DNA of 64,000 bases from Microlunatus kandeliicorticis (lineage in GTDB: Bacteria > Actinomycetota > Actinomycetes > Propionibacteriales > Propionibacteriaceae), in contig NZ_JACGWT010000002.1 of assembly GCF_014137855.1 (NCBI RefSeq), positions 372,001-436,000 on the forward strand, read 5' to 3'. The first letter of the stretch is position 1; every line of letters begins with the position of its first letter. The notes below the pieces were generated by a model. The model was not told the origin of the DNA. It was given only the letters and a program-made list of their open reading frames with translations, and searched no databases. A program made the position numbers and the translations under genes. This document shows, in pieces, positions 17,018-26,837 of this stretch.

Positions 17018-17587
17018 TCAGATCCTCGACAGGGCCAGGTTCAGCTGTAGCACGTCGACCCGCGGCTCGCCGAGTAAGCCGAGTGTCCGGCCCTGGGTGT
17101 GGGCGGCGACCAGGGCCCGCACCTGCTGCTCGCTGAGCCCCCGGGCCCGGGCCACCCGCGGGACCTGCAGCGCGGCGTACTCCGGGGAGATGTCCGGGTC
17201 GAGACCCGAGCCGGACGCGGTCACCGCGTCGGCCGGGACCTGGTCGGCCGGGACGCCCTCGGCCTTGGCCACGGCGGCCCGCCGCTCGGCGATCTCGGTG
17301 ATCAGCTTCGGGTTCGACGGGCCCAGGTTGCTGGCACCGCTGGCCAGCCCGTTGTTGTCGTTGGCGGACGGCCGGCCGTGGAACCAGCGGTCGCCCTCGA
17401 CCTGCTGGCCGATCAGCGAGGAGCCGACCAGTCGGCCCTGGACGGTGACCGGGGAGCCGGCGGCCTGGTCGGCGAAGGCGACCCGGCCGATGCCCCAGAC
17501 CACGACGGGGTAGGCGATGCCGAGCAGGGCGGTGAGGACGAGCAGGGCACGCAGCCCGGTCCAGCTCTGGCGGAGGAAGTCGATCAT
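17018..17587 (-). CDS. kdpC: Potassium-transporting ATPase subunit KdpC
   Basis: A 189-residue KdpC with one N-terminal membrane helix (LLVLTALLGIAYPVVVWGIG) and the family motifs VGSSLIGQ, FHGRPSANDN..ASGASNLGPSN, VPADAVTASGSGLDPDISPEYA and LNLALS. It stabilises the KdpFABC complex and raises the K+ affinity of the pump. It lies 37 bp after kdpB. Length and motifs are normal. Confidence 0.96.
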   Translation of the reverse strand: MIDFLRQSWTGLRALLVLTALLGIAYPVVVWGIGRVAFADQAAGSPVTVQGRLVGSSLIGQQVEGDRWFHGRPSANDNNGLASGASNLGPSNPKLITEIAERRAAVAKAEGVPADQVPADAVTASGSGLDPDISPEYAALQVPRVARARGLSEQQVRALVAAHTQGRTLGLLGEPRVDVLQLNLALSRI

Positions 17588-17624
17588 GGGCGAGACATCA
17601 GCTTTCGTGGGTGGTGGCGAGGGG

Positions 17625-19808
17625 TCAGGACAGGCCGGGGATCAGGCTGACGACCAGGTCGATGACCTTGATCCCCAGGAAGGGCAGCAGGATCCCGCCC
17701 ACGCCGTAGACGAAGATGTTGCGACGGAGCAGCGCGACGGCCGAGGACGGCTTGTAGCGCACGCCGCGCAGGGCCAGTGGGATCAGCGCGACGATGATCA
17801 GCGCGTTGAAGATCACCGCCGAGGTGATCGCGGTCGTCGGGCTGTGCAGCTTCATGATGTTGAGCGTGGCCAGCCCGGGGTAGACCCCGGCGAACATGGC
17901 CGGGATGATCGCGAAGAACTTGGCCACGTCGTTGGCGATCGAGAAGGTGGTCAGCGCCCCGCGGGTGATCAGCAGCTGCTTGCCGATGCCGACGATGTCG
18001 ATCAGCTTGGTCGGGTCGGAGTCGAGGTCGACCATGTTGCCGGCCTCCTTGGCCGCCGACGTCCCGGTGTTCATCGCCACCCCGACGTCCGCCGCAGCGA
18101 GCGCCGGGGCGTCGTTGGTGCCGTCACCGGTCATCGCGACCATCCGGCCGCCGGCCTGCTCGGACTTGATCAGCGCCAGCTTGTCCTCGGGGGTCGCCTC
18201 GGCCAGGAAGTCGTCCACGCCGGCCTCGGCCGCGATGGCCGCCGCGGTGCGCGGGTTGTCGCCGGTGATCATCACCGTCCGGATGCCCATCGCCCGCAGC
18301 TGGTCGAACCGCTCGCTCATGCCCGGCTTGACCACGTCCTTGAGGTGGATGACGCCGAGCAGCCGGTCACCGTCGGGGCCGCCCCGCTCGGCCACGGCCA
18401 GCGGGGTGCCGCCGCCGGCGGAGATCTCGTCGACCACGGCGGCCAGCTGGCTGCTGTCGGTGCCGATCCAGGCGGTCACGGCGGCCGCGGCCCCCTTGCG
18501 GATCTCGCGCAGCGGCGCCGTCCCCTCGCCCGCCACGTCGATGCCCGACATCCGGGTCTGGGCGGTGAACTCGACGAACGTCGCGCCGGTCGGCAGGTCC
18601 TCGTCGCGGGCGCCCTGCTCGAGGGCGAGCGTGACCACCGACCGGCCCTCGGGGGTCTGGTCGGCCAGGCTCGACCAGCGGGCGGCGTCGCGGAGCTCCG
18701 ACTCGCTGACCCCCTCGAGCGGGACGAACCGGGTCGCGTACCGGTTGCCGAAGGTGATGGTGCCGGTCTTGTCGAGCAGCAGCGTGCTGACGTCGCCGGC
18801 GGCCTCGACCGCGCGGCCGGACATGGCCAGCACGTTGCGCCGGACCAGCCGGTCCATGCCGGCGATGCCGATCGCGCTGAGCAGCGCACCGATGGTGGTG
18901 GGGATCAGGCAGACCAGCAGGGCGGTCAGCACCACCACCGACTGCTTGCCCCCGGAGTAGGCGGCCATCGGCTGCAGGGTGGCGACGGCCAGCACGAAGA
19001 TGATCGTCAGGCTGGAGAGCAGGATCGACAGCGCGACCTCGTTCGGCGTCTTGCGCCGGCTGGCGCCCTCGACGAGGGCGATCATGGTGTCCAGGAAGGA
19101 CTCGCCCGGTGCGGCGGTGATCATCACCACGATCTCGTCGCTGAGCACCCGGGTGCCGCCGGTCACCGCGGAGCGGTCGCCGCCGGCCTCGCGGATCACC
19201 GGCGCGGACTCGCCGGTGATCGCCGACTCGTCGACGCTGGCCACGCCCTCGACGACGTCGCCGTCGCCCGGGATCACCTCGCCGGCGCTGACCCGCACCC
19301 GGTCGCCGACCCGCAGCTCGGTGCCGGCCACCTGGGTCTCGGAGCCGTCGGCCTCGATCCGGCGGGCCGGGGTGTCGGTGCGGGCCGCCCGCAGGCTGGC
19401 CGCCTGCGCCTTGCCGCGGCTCTCGGCGACCGCCTCGGCCAGGTTGCCGAAGATCACCGTGAGCCACAGCCAGACCGCGACCCCGATGGTGAAGACGCTC
19501 GGGCGGGCCACCCCGGCCACGGTGGTGATCACCGAGCCGATGGCCACCACGAACATCACCGGCGAGCGCCAGAGGTGCTGCGGGGCGAGCTTGCGGAGCG
19601 CCTCGGGCAGTGCGGCGAGGAGCTGACGGGCCAGGCCGCCGCGATCGCCGCTGCGGTCGGTCTCGCGGCGTCCGCCCTCGGGGGCGGCGGGCTCGGTGGC
19701 GTGGTCGGGGTCGGTCGCGCGGGCGGGGTCGGTGACGGCGTGCTGGGTGGACATCGGATCGGCTTTCGTGAGGACGTCGGTGGGCGCGGACTCGTCGGCG
19801 GGGCTCAC
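17625..19808 (-). CDS. kdpB: Potassium-transporting P-type ATPase subunit KdpB
   Basis: A 727-residue P-type ATPase, the energy-coupling subunit of KdpFABC. It has TGESAPV of the actuator domain, phosphorylation motif DKTGT with Asp346, the nucleotide-binding domain, [25 protein letters not shown], and the helices that follow. It starts at GTG overlapping the kdpA stop (GTGA). The first roughly 55 residues are an extra Ala/Asp-rich hydrophilic extension; an internal ATG at 19754 (MSTQHAV) is an alternative start that would shorten it. Confidence 0.97.
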   Translation of the reverse strand: MSPADESAPTDVLTKADPMSTQHAVTDPARATDPDHATEPAAPEGGRRETDRSGDRGGLARQLLAALPEALRKLAPQHLWRSPVMFVVAIGSVITTVAGVARPSVFTIGVAVWLWLTVIFGNLAEAVAESRGKAQAASLRAARTDTPARRIEADGSETQVAGTELRVGDRVRVSAGEVIPGDGDVVEGVASVDESAITGESAPVIREAGGDRSAVTGGTRVLSDEIVVMITAAPGESFLDTMIALVEGASRRKTPNEVALSILLSSLTIIFVLAVATLQPMAAYSGGKQSVVVLTALLVCLIPTTIGALLSAIGIAGMDRLVRRNVLAMSGRAVEAAGDVSTLLLDKTGTITFGNRYATRFVPLEGVSESELRDAARWSSLADQTPEGRSVVTLALEQGARDEDLPTGATFVEFTAQTRMSGIDVAGEGTAPLREIRKGAAAAVTAWIGTDSSQLAAVVDEISAGGGTPLAVAERGGPDGDRLLGVIHLKDVVKPGMSERFDQLRAMGIRTVMITGDNPRTAAAIAAEAGVDDFLAEATPEDKLALIKSEQAGGRMVAMTGDGTNDAPALAAADVGVAMNTGTSAAKEAGNMVDLDSDPTKLIDIVGIGKQLLITRGALTTFSIANDVAKFFAIIPAMFAGVYPGLATLNIMKLHSPTTAITSAVIFNALIIVALIPLALRGVRYKPSSAVALLRRNIFVYGVGGILLPFLGIKVIDLVVSLIPGLS

Positions 19809-21466
19809 GAGAGCGCCTCGGCGATCGGGCCGAGCGCCAGTCCGGGGAAGAAGGTCAGCCCGGTGACCAGCAGCACCACGCCGACCACCAGCCCGATGAA
19901 CAGCGGGGTGTGGGTGGGCAGCGTGCCCGCGGTCCGCGGCACCCGTCCCGCCTCGGCCACGCTGCCGGCCAGCGCCAGCACCAGGACGATGGGCAGGAAC
20001 CGGCCGAGGAACATCGCCGCGGCCAGGGTCAGCTGGAAGAAGGTCGAGGTGACGGTGATCCCGCCGAACGCGCTGCCGTTGTTGTTCGAGGCGGACGCGT
20101 AGGCGTAGAGGACTTCCGACAGGCCGTGCGCGCCCGGGTTGCCCAGGGCGTTGCCGGTGCTGGGCAACCCGATGGCCACACCGGTGCCGATCAGCACCAG
20201 CGCCGGGGTGGTCAGCACGTAGAGCGCGACGTAGGTCATCTCGCGCGAGCCGATCCGCTTGCCCAGCAGCTCGGGGGTGCGACCGACCATCAGCCCGGCG
20301 ACGAAGACGGCCAGGATGGCCACGATCAGCAGTCCGTACAGCCCGCTGCCGACGCCGCCGGGCGAGACCTCGCCGAGCAGCATGTTGATCAGGGTGATGG
20401 CGCCGGCGGCCGGGGTCAGCGAGTCGTGCATGCCGTTGACCGCGCCGGTCGAGGTGCCGGTGGTGCTGACCGCGAAGAGGATCGTCGACCAGATGCCGAA
20501 CCGGGTCTCCTTGCCCTCCATCGCACCGCCGGCGGCCTGGGCGGCCGCGCCGTGCGCGCCGACCTCGGCCCAGGTGGCGATGGCCAGCGCGACACCCCAG
20601 AGGACGGTGACTGCGGCGAGCAGCGCGCGACCCTGCTTGCGGTCCCCGAGCATGGTGCCGACGGTCCGGGTCAGGCAGACCGGGATGACCATCAGCAGGA
20701 GGATCTCGATGATGTTGCTCAGCGGGTTCGGGTTCTCGAACGGGTGGGCGGAGTTGGCGTTGAAGAAGCCGCCGCCGTTGGTGCCGAGCTCCTTGATCGC
20801 CTCCTGGCTGGCCACCGGGCCGCCGGGGATCTGCTGAGTGCCGCCGGTGATCGCGTGGGCGACGGCGGTCGGGGCGAAGTTCTGGATCACCCCGGTGGCG
20901 ACCAGCACCACCGCCGCGACCAGCGACAGCGGCAGCAGCAGCCGGACGCAGATCCGGATCAGGTCGACCCAGAAGTTGCCGAGCTCGCCGTTGCGGTCCG
21001 CCGTGAAGGCGCGGACCAGCGCGGCGGCGACGGCCAGACCGACGGCCGCGGAGGCGAAGTTCTGCACGGTCAGGCCGGCCATCTGGGCGGTGTAGCCGAG
21101 CGCCTGCTCACCGGAGTAGGACTGCCAGTTGGTGTTGGTGACGAACGAGACGGCGGTGTTGAGGGCCATCGCCCAGCCCATCCCGCTCATGCCCTCGCTG
21201 AAGGGCAGGTGCTTCTGGCCGACCAGGATCGCGAACAGGCCGATCACGGAGACCACCGAGAAGCCCAGCACCGCGAGCGCGTAGCTGCGGGCGTGCTGGG
21301 TGCCGTCGGGGTCCACCCCGAGCACCCGGTAGGCGGCCCGCTCGACCCGCAGGTGCTTGGTCGGGGTCAGCACGCGGGCCATGTAGTCGCCCAGCGGGAC
21401 GTAGCAGACGGCGATCATGACCACCAGCAGCCCGATGGTCAGCAGCCCGGAGACGGTGTCGCTCAT
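19805..21466 (-). CDS. kdpA: Potassium-transporting ATPase channel subunit KdpA
   Basis: A 553-residue membrane protein with about ten helices. Selectivity-filter-like Gly-containing loops are visible: [48 protein letters not shown] and [12 protein letters not shown], all hallmarks of KdpA. It forms the K+ entry path of the complex. Its ATG overlaps the kdpF stop (ATGA) and its stop overlaps the kdpB start, so the three are tightly coupled. Confidence 0.97.
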   Translation of the reverse strand: MSDTVSGLLTIGLLVVMIAVCYVPLGDYMARVLTPTKHLRVERAAYRVLGVDPDGTQHARSYALAVLGFSVVSVIGLFAILVGQKHLPFSEGMSGMGWAMALNTAVSFVTNTNWQSYSGEQALGYTAQMAGLTVQNFASAAVGLAVAAALVRAFTADRNGELGNFWVDLIRICVRLLLPLSLVAAVVLVATGVIQNFAPTAVAHAITGGTQQIPGGPVASQEAIKELGTNGGGFFNANSAHPFENPNPLSNIIEILLLMVIPVCLTRTVGTMLGDRKQGRALLAAVTVLWGVALAIATWAEVGAHGAAAQAAGGAMEGKETRFGIWSTILFAVSTTGTSTGAVNGMHDSLTPAAGAITLINMLLGEVSPGGVGSGLYGLLIVAILAVFVAGLMVGRTPELLGKRIGSREMTYVALYVLTTPALVLIGTGVAIGLPSTGNALGNPGAHGLSEVLYAYASASNNNGSAFGGITVTSTFFQLTLAAAMFLGRFLPIVLVLALAGSVAEAGRVPRTAGTLPTHTPLFIGLVVGVVLLVTGLTFFPGLALGPIAEALS

Positions 21467-21564
21467 CAGAAGCGCTCCGGTTTGATCAAGGTCACCAGCA
21501 GGTACACGACGAGGGCGGCGACCAGCACGAGCAGCGCCGCGGACACGAGACTCACGACGTCCAT
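21466..21564 (-). CDS. kdpF: Small KdpF subunit
   Basis: A 32-residue single-helix peptide starting MDVVSLVSAALLVL and ending TLIKPERF. The C-terminal KPERF is the KdpF signature. It sits in the membrane as the stabilising fourth subunit of the Kdp complex. The stop overlaps the kdpA start by ATGA. The phased operator lies 33 bp upstream of its ATG, with a GGCGGT/ACCGCC inverted repeat in between (21575-21593). Confidence 0.93.
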   Translation of the reverse strand: MDVVSLVSAALLVLVAALVVYLLVTLIKPERF

Positions 21565-21596
21565 CTCACTGACCGGCGGTCTGGACCACCGCCTCC

Positions 21597-21635
21597 CTTG
21601 ACGGGTTCTTGACGGCCCTTGACGGGTTCTTGACG
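21597..21635 (-). promoter_or_regulatory. Four phased heptamers upstream of kdpF
   Basis: CTTGACG (CGTCAAG in the kdp direction) occurs four times on the plus strand, starting at 21597, 21608, 21618 and 21629, i.e. spaced 11, 10 and 11 bp, about one helical turn. Phased direct repeats suit an OmpR-type regulator such as KdpE binding as two dimers. The array is probably the kdp operator, perhaps overlapping the promoter. Confidence 0.7.
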
Positions 21636-21663
21636 CCCGCCGGGCGCCGGGGTCGGCCGGAGG

Positions 21664-22518
21664 TCAGCGGGGGTCGGCGACGGGCGTCGCGGACTCGCCG
21701 ATCTCGCCGTGCCGGGACAGCGTGAGCGCCCCGCCGACGGCGAGCGCGAAGCCGATCAGGGCGACCACCGTCCACCCCGGACGGGGGTGGTCACCGAGCA
21801 GCGCGACCCCGACGATCGCGGGAGCGACGGTCTCGAGCACCACCAGTGGTGCGGTGGCCTGGGTGACCGAGCCGCGCTGCAGCGCGGTGGAGTAGGTGAG
21901 CAGCGCGACCGCGCCGCCGACCAGGAGCGCGTACGTCGCGGGGTCGGTGAGCACGCCGTGGACGGTCAGCGGTGACTGGATCATCCGCGAGGCGACGGCG
22001 ACCACGCCGTAGCCGAGTCCGGCGACCGCGCCGAGCGAGGCCGCCCCGCGGACCCCGCGGAGCCGGGCCAGCGGGACGGCCAGCGCCGCGAGCAGCACCG
22101 ACACCACCAGCAGTCCCCAGTGCTCGGCCGACGTCCCGGCGCCGGGGGCCTCCTCGGCCGCCGACGAGCCGACCATCACCAGCCCGAGCACCACGACGGC
22201 CACGCCGATCTTGTCGATCCGGCCGAGCTTCATGTGCAGGAAGATCGCGCCGAGGACGGCGGTGACCGCGAGGAAGCTGCAGACGATGGCCTGGACCGCG
22301 AACAGCGGCAGGCTGCGCAGCGCCGCCACCGAGAACAGGAACGCGAGCCCGTCGAGCGCCAGTCCGAGCAGGTAACGCCAGGACCGGGCCAGCCGGAGCA
22401 TCAGGCGGGGGTCGAGCCCCTCGGTGGTCGCGGTCTGCCGGGCGGCGAGGGCCTGGAGCACCGAGGCGACCCCGTAGCAGAGCGACGCGGCGAACGCCCC
22501 GAGCAGACCGACCAGCAC
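21664..22518 (-). CDS. DMT-family (EamA-like) transporter
   Basis: A membrane protein of about 284 residues with nine to ten hydrophobic segments and the two-fold repeat expected of drug/metabolite transporters; it resembles EamA-type or DUF-class multidrug efflux proteins. The substrate cannot be told. GTG 22518 is preferred because TACGCT lies seven bases upstream, giving a leaderless mRNA; the longer frame from GTG 22551 would add 11 residues that span that hexamer. It lies downstream of nothing on its strand and is divergent from the coiled-coil gene. Confidence 0.8.
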   Translation of the reverse strand: MLVGLLGAFAASLCYGVASVLQALAARQTATTEGLDPRLMLRLARSWRYLLGLALDGLAFLFSVAALRSLPLFAVQAIVCSFLAVTAVLGAIFLHMKLGRIDKIGVAVVVLGLVMVGSSAAEEAPGAGTSAEHWGLLVVSVLLAALAVPLARLRGVRGAASLGAVAGLGYGVVAVASRMIQSPLTVHGVLTDPATYALLVGGAVALLTYSTALQRGSVTQATAPLVVLETVAPAIVGVALLGDHPRPGWTVVALIGFALAVGGALTLSRHGEIGESATPVADPR

Positions 22519-22633
22519 GCGCGCCAGCGTAGGGGAGCGCGGGCCACCCACCGCTGAGCGCGGGCCGGCCGTTCCTCTTCTCTCAGCGTCGGGCGATTCG
22601 GGCCCGCTGGTGCGGCACGCGATGATGGAACCG

Positions 22634-24922
22634 ATGGCTCAGACGACGGCACGCACGAAGCAGCCCCAGGACCCCTACGCCCGGCAGGCCAAGACTCTGT
22701 CGGCGCAGGTGCAACGGCTGCGCGGGTGGCTGGGCTCCGACCCGTCCAGACTGGCCGACCTGACCGACGCGCTGCTCGCGCTCGACGAGCACCGGCTGCT
22801 CGGCCACCAGTACCGGGCCGCGGGACCCGACGCCCAGGAGGCGGTCAAGCGGAGCGCCGAGCTGCTGCTCGCCGACGGTCCGGTCGGGCCCTACACCACG
22901 GCGCCGGACGCGGTCCGCTGCGGCGTCGCGTTCCTCCAGCTGGCTGCGGTGCAGGTGGGGCTCGGGGTCCCGGGCGGCGCCGGCCGCACCCTCGCCTCCT
23001 GGCAGCAGCTGCACGCGCAGCTGGTGCCGCACCGGCTCGACCTCCGGCTGCCCGCGGTGGCGGCGTTCCGCGGCCTGCACGCGGGCGCCCGGGCCGCGCT
23101 GGCCGACGGGGATCCGGCGCGGGCCAACGGCTGGGCCGACCGGGCGGCCGCGGCGCTGCCCTCGGTCCCGGCAGAGGCGCGGGCCGACGGTTTCCTCGAG
23201 CTCGACCTCGACCTGCTGCTCGCCGACGTCCGCTGGGCAGCCGGGCGCGGCGAGGAGTCGCTGACCCTGCTGCACCGGGCGCGCGACCGGTACGAGGAGA
23301 TGGTCGGTGGCCGGTTCGACCAGCCCGGCCGCCACCCGGTTCCGCTCCTGCAGCGGCTGGCCGAGCCCTTGTTCGGCCTGCACCGCGACCTCGCCGACCG
23401 ACTCCGGCGCTCGGCCGAGATCGAACTGGCCCTGGTCACCCGGCGACGTCTGGTCGAGCTGCTGGCTGGGCTCGCCCCGCGGCTGGAGGACCCGGTCCCC
23501 GCCCAGCTGACCGCCTCGCTCACCGACCTCGCCGACGACCTGCTCGTCGCCGGGCGGGTCGACGAGGCGGTCCCGGTCGCCGGTGAGGCCGTCGGCCGGG
23601 CCGAGGAGCGGGCGGCGGCCGGGGCGCCCCGGTTGCTCGCCGGTGCGGTCTGGGCCCGGGTGCTCGCCGCGTCCGGTGAACCGGACGAGGCCGCGGACCT
23701 GCTCGGTGGGTTGCGTCGGGCCGAGGCCGCGGCCGCCGGGCCGGAGATCGTGGCCTACGCCGACGCGGTGCAGCAGGAGCTGACCGGTGCGGAGCCGGGT
23801 GCCGACCTCGACGCGCTGCGGGACGCGGCGCGTGGGGTGCTGCCGCTCGGACCGCGGATCGACTGGCCGGTCGCCGACCCCGGCCCCGCGTACGCGTTCG
23901 TCGCACTGGCCGCGGCGCCCGAGCCGGTCGTCCGGCCGGCCGACGAGGACTGGATCCGGGCCGAGCGCGACCGTGCCCACCGGGTCGAGGAGGAACGGCT
24001 GGTCGCCGCCCGGCGCGAGGGCGACGAGCGTCGCCGGGCCGAGGAGCAGGCCGCCCGCGCGGCGGCCGAGCGCGAGGCGGCGCAGGCGGCTGCGGCGGCC
24101 GAGGAGGCGCGTCGCGTCCGGGCGCAGCAGGAAGCCGCCGCCGAAGCCGACCGGGTGGAGCGGCAGCGCCGTCGCGAGGAACGTCTGCGCGAGCACCAGG
24201 CCGAGCTCGACCGCCGCGCCGCCGAGGAGCGTGCGGCCCGGCGGGCGGAGCTCCAGACCCGGATCGCCGCCCTCTCCGCCGACGCCGTCGGCGCCGAGTC
24301 CTCCGAGCTGGAACGGCTCCGGCTCGAGCTGGCCTCGCTCGCGGAGCCCACCCGCGTCGAGCCCAAGCCTCCGCGCGCTGAGCCCGAACCCCCGCGCGCT
24401 GAGCCCGCGCCCGCTGAGCCCGAAGCCGCGCGCGCTGAGCCCGAGCCCCCGCGCGCTGAGCCCGAACCCACGCGCGCTGAGCCTGTCGAAGCGCAGAAGC
24501 GGGAAGAGTTGGGGGCTTCGACAGGCTCAGCCCACGCTCCCGCGGAGCCGCGCACCGAGTTCGAGCCCACGCGCGCTGAGCCTGTCGAAGCGCAGGAACG
24601 GGAAGAGCCGGTGGCTTCGACAGGCTCAGCCGACGTTCCCGCGGAGCCGCGCACCGAGCCGGTGGACGAGGTCGAGGCGACCCGGGCCCGCTGGCAGGAG
24701 CTGCGCGCGGCCGGGGAACGCAAGGCGGCTCGGGCCGAGCTCGAGCGGTTGGTCGAGCTGCTGCGGGCGCGGATGGAGCAGGACTTCACCGCGTGGGCGT
24801 TGCCGTTGCAGACCGCGCTGGACGACCTGGCGAGCGCGCGGCTGCGCGGCGGTGACCTGTTCGGGTCGCGCGCGGCGGCGCGCGAGTCGAAGGCGATCAG
24901 CCGCCGGATCGGGATCGGCTGA
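22634..24922 (+). CDS. Large TPR-like/coiled-coil protein of unknown function
   Basis: A 762-residue soluble protein (770 if GTG 22610 is used). Residues about 1-420 are Ala/Leu-rich helical repeats resembling a TPR-type solenoid. About 440-570 is a highly charged coiled coil rich in Arg, Glu and Ala (REGDERRRAEEQAARAAAEREA). About 575-690 is low-complexity PRAEPEP repeats and two 33-residue tandem units starting TRAEPVEAQ. The last 80 residues return to a helical domain ending ESKAISRRIGIG. There is no signal peptide and no enzyme motif. I do not recognise the family. It is convergent with a MarR gene, 12 bp apart. Confidence 0.75.
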   Translation: MAQTTARTKQPQDPYARQAKTLSAQVQRLRGWLGSDPSRLADLTDALLALDEHRLLGHQYRAAGPDAQEAVKRSAELLLADGPVGPYTTAPDAVRCGVAFLQLAAVQVGLGVPGGAGRTLASWQQLHAQLVPHRLDLRLPAVAAFRGLHAGARAALADGDPARANGWADRAAAALPSVPAEARADGFLELDLDLLLADVRWAAGRGEESLTLLHRARDRYEEMVGGRFDQPGRHPVPLLQRLAEPLFGLHRDLADRLRRSAEIELALVTRRRLVELLAGLAPRLEDPVPAQLTASLTDLADDLLVAGRVDEAVPVAGEAVGRAEERAAAGAPRLLAGAVWARVLAASGEPDEAADLLGGLRRAEAAAAGPEIVAYADAVQQELTGAEPGADLDALRDAARGVLPLGPRIDWPVADPGPAYAFVALAAAPEPVVRPADEDWIRAERDRAHRVEEERLVAARREGDERRRAEEQAARAAAEREAAQAAAAAEEARRVRAQQEAAAEADRVERQRRREERLREHQAELDRRAAEERAARRAELQTRIAALSADAVGAESSELERLRLELASLAEPTRVEPKPPRAEPEPPRAEPAPAEPEAARAEPEPPRAEPEPTRAEPVEAQKREELGASTGSAHAPAEPRTEFEPTRAEPVEAQEREEPVASTGSADVPAEPRTEPVDEVEATRARWQELRAAGERKAARAELERLVELLRARMEQDFTAWALPLQTALDDLASARLRGGDLFGSRAAARESKAISRRIGIG
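24471..24668 (+). repeat. REP-like inverted pairs in a 99-bp coding duplication
   Basis: GCTGAGCCTGTCGAAGC (24476) and its complement GCTTCGACAGGCTCAGC (24515) form one inverted pair; a second pair lies at 24575 and 24614. Both sit in two tandem copies of a 99-bp unit that keep the frame and give two 33-residue repeats. The GCGCGCTGAGCCC stretches just upstream are related. Confidence 0.85.
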
Positions 24923-24934
24923 TCGCGGAGGATC

Positions 24935-25378
24935 TCAGGCGGCGGCGAGCAGCCGGCCCGTCATCTCGTTGAGGGCCTTGGTCAGCCGCTGCTCGGCGGT
25001 CCGGCTCAGGCCGGTGGCGGCCTGCACCTGGGCCGGCACCGACTTCGCGCGGCGCTTGAGCCGGCGGCCGGTCTCGGTCAGGGAGATGATGACCTCGCGC
25101 TCGTCGGTCTCGCTGCGCCGCCGGTCGACCAGAGCCTGCGTCTCGAGCCGCTGGAGCAGCGGGGACAACGTGCTCGACTCGAGCCCGAGCCGCCGGCCGA
25201 TCCCGGCCACCGAGGTCGGGCCGTCCTGCCAGAGCAGCGACATCACCATGTACTGGGTGTAGGTCAGCCCCAGCGGGGCCAGGACCTGGCGGTAGGTGGC
25301 GGTGACCGCGTGCGAAGCCCGATAGATCGCGAGGCACAGCCTCTCGTCCACCGGGTCGGTCAGTTGCGCCTGAGTCAT
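24935..25378 (-). CDS. MarR-family transcriptional regulator
   Basis: A 147-residue MarR protein: dimerisation helices at both ends and a winged helix with TSVAGIGRRLGLESSTLSPLLQRLETQALVDRRRSETDEREVIISLTETGRRLKRRA (about 55-110). Some features (LESSTLSPLL, DEREV) recall the OhrR/organic-hydroperoxide or MhqR branch, but the reactive N-terminal Cys of OhrR is present only as CLAIYRASHAVTATYR, Cys15, which is the expected position, so redox sensing is possible. ATG 25378 has TACGAT six bases upstream (leaderless). No ohr gene lies nearby. Confidence 0.88.
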   Translation of the reverse strand: MTQAQLTDPVDERLCLAIYRASHAVTATYRQVLAPLGLTYTQYMVMSLLWQDGPTSVAGIGRRLGLESSTLSPLLQRLETQALVDRRRSETDEREVIISLTETGRRLKRRAKSVPAQVQAATGLSRTAEQRLTKALNEMTGRLLAAA

Positions 25379-25540
25379 TTTCCGATCGTACGCCTGCGCG
25401 ACCCGGCTTTTCCGGTTGCGTCGTGCGCGATGGAGTCGGTGGAACGAGCAGAATCTTCGATTCCGACAGAATCGCGGGCGGATTTGTCGTTCGGATCGAA
25501 ACTCCTGGTCAGGACGTGGTCCGGACCGGACGATCGCGGG

Positions 25541-26656
25541 TCAGCGCAGCGGCGGGCAACCGCCCAGGTCGTCGGTCTGCAGCATCAACCGGCCGAGCGC
25601 GACCCAGGCCGCGCCGTAGTAGGTCGGGGTGGTCGCCTGCACCTGATCAGCGACGTCGAGCGCGTCCCGCGCGGCCTGGCGGTCGCCCGCGGCAGCCTCG
25701 GCCGCCGCCCGGCCGACCGCGGCCACCGGTGACCGGTTGGCGGTCACTGGACGGCCGTCCCGGTCCAGCGCGGCGGTCCCGGTCGGAGGGCTCGCGAGGC
25801 GGTCGGTCAGAGCCGCGGCGAGCCGTCGGTCGGCGGGTTCGCACGCCTCGGCGTACCGGATCGGCAGCCGGGCCGCGTCGTAGCTGTACCGGACGCCGTC
25901 GGATCCGCGCCCGGCCGGGCCGGCGGTCGCGGTGACCGCGCCGTCGCTGCCGATCACCGCCCAGTCGGCGGGCAGCCCGCCGACGGTGGCCGCGGCGGTG
26001 GCCGCCCGACTGCCGGTGAGCAGCGCCTCCCACCGCTGGTCGCCCGAGGCCGTGGCCAGGACCGCGTAGGCGGCCGGTGAGGCATAGCTCGGGTTGTAGG
26101 CGTACCGGTCGTCGTCCGGGGTGGTGGCCCAGTTGCCGGCGACCAGCACCAGCCCGGCCCGGGTCGACACCGTCTCGGTGTCGAGCACCGCCCGGCCCAG
26201 GGCGACCCCGGCGGCGGTCAGCGAGGCGTCGCCGAACCGGTGCCCGGCGAGCACCAGCGCGCGGGCGGCGTCGAGGTCGGCGTCGGCGGCCGAGGACCGG
26301 TCGACGACCTGGCCGTCGTCCCACCGCCAGCTCAGCGTGCCGTCGCGGCGGAGCAGGTGGCTGCGGGTCCACGACCAGACGCGCGCGAAGGTGTCGCGGT
26401 CGTCGAGCCCGGCGGCCACCAGCATCGCGTACGCCTGGCCCTCGCTGACCGTGTCGCCGCCCTGGTCCCGTCGGACGACACGGCCGTCCGGGTCCACCCA
26501 GCCGGTGAGGAAGGCCTGCCCGGCGCGGACGGGGTCACCGCTCCCGGTGCTGCCCGAGCTTGCGCTGGGAGTCGGCGTCGCGGTCCGGTCACCGGTCCTG
26601 CGCCCGAGGACCAGCACGCCGGCGACGACCAGCACCACGACCAGCAGGCCGGTCAC
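25541..26656 (-). CDS. Glycoside hydrolase family 8-like protein
   Basis: A 371-residue protein: membrane anchor at the very N-terminus (LLVVVLVVAGVLVLG), a Ser/Thr/Pro linker, then an (alpha/alpha)6-barrel domain resembling GH8 endoglucanases and BcsZ. TVSEGQAYAMLVA carries the likely acid Glu, and ADADLDAARAL the conserved Asp region. It probably cleaves an extracellular or wall beta-glucan. GTG 26656 is the only start codon in this frame; yet the frame stays open and gene-like for about 40 further codons upstream (TAAIPRHPSSPFDLPEP...) without any start, so the true start is uncertain. Confidence 0.8.
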   Translation of the reverse strand: MTGLLVVVLVVAGVLVLGRRTGDRTATPTPSASSGSTGSGDPVRAGQAFLTGWVDPDGRVVRRDQGGDTVSEGQAYAMLVAAGLDDRDTFARVWSWTRSHLLRRDGTLSWRWDDGQVVDRSSAADADLDAARALVLAGHRFGDASLTAAGVALGRAVLDTETVSTRAGLVLVAGNWATTPDDDRYAYNPSYASPAAYAVLATASGDQRWEALLTGSRAATAAATVGGLPADWAVIGSDGAVTATAGPAGRGSDGVRYSYDAARLPIRYAEACEPADRRLAAALTDRLASPPTGTAALDRDGRPVTANRSPVAAVGRAAAEAAAGDRQAARDALDVADQVQATTPTYYGAAWVALGRLMLQTDDLGGCPPLR

Positions 26657-26837
26657 GGCGACCAGTTGCGCGGTGCGGCGGGGCGACCGCGGCGGCCGGG
26701 GCTCGGGCAGGTCGAAGGGGGAGCTGGGGTGGCGGGGGATGGCGGCGGTCCGCTCGTCAGGGGGTGGGGGTCAGGCCAGGATACGGGTGGGTCCTCGGCC
26801 CGGGACCGGTGATCAGCGCCGGTGGCCAGGTCGGTGA

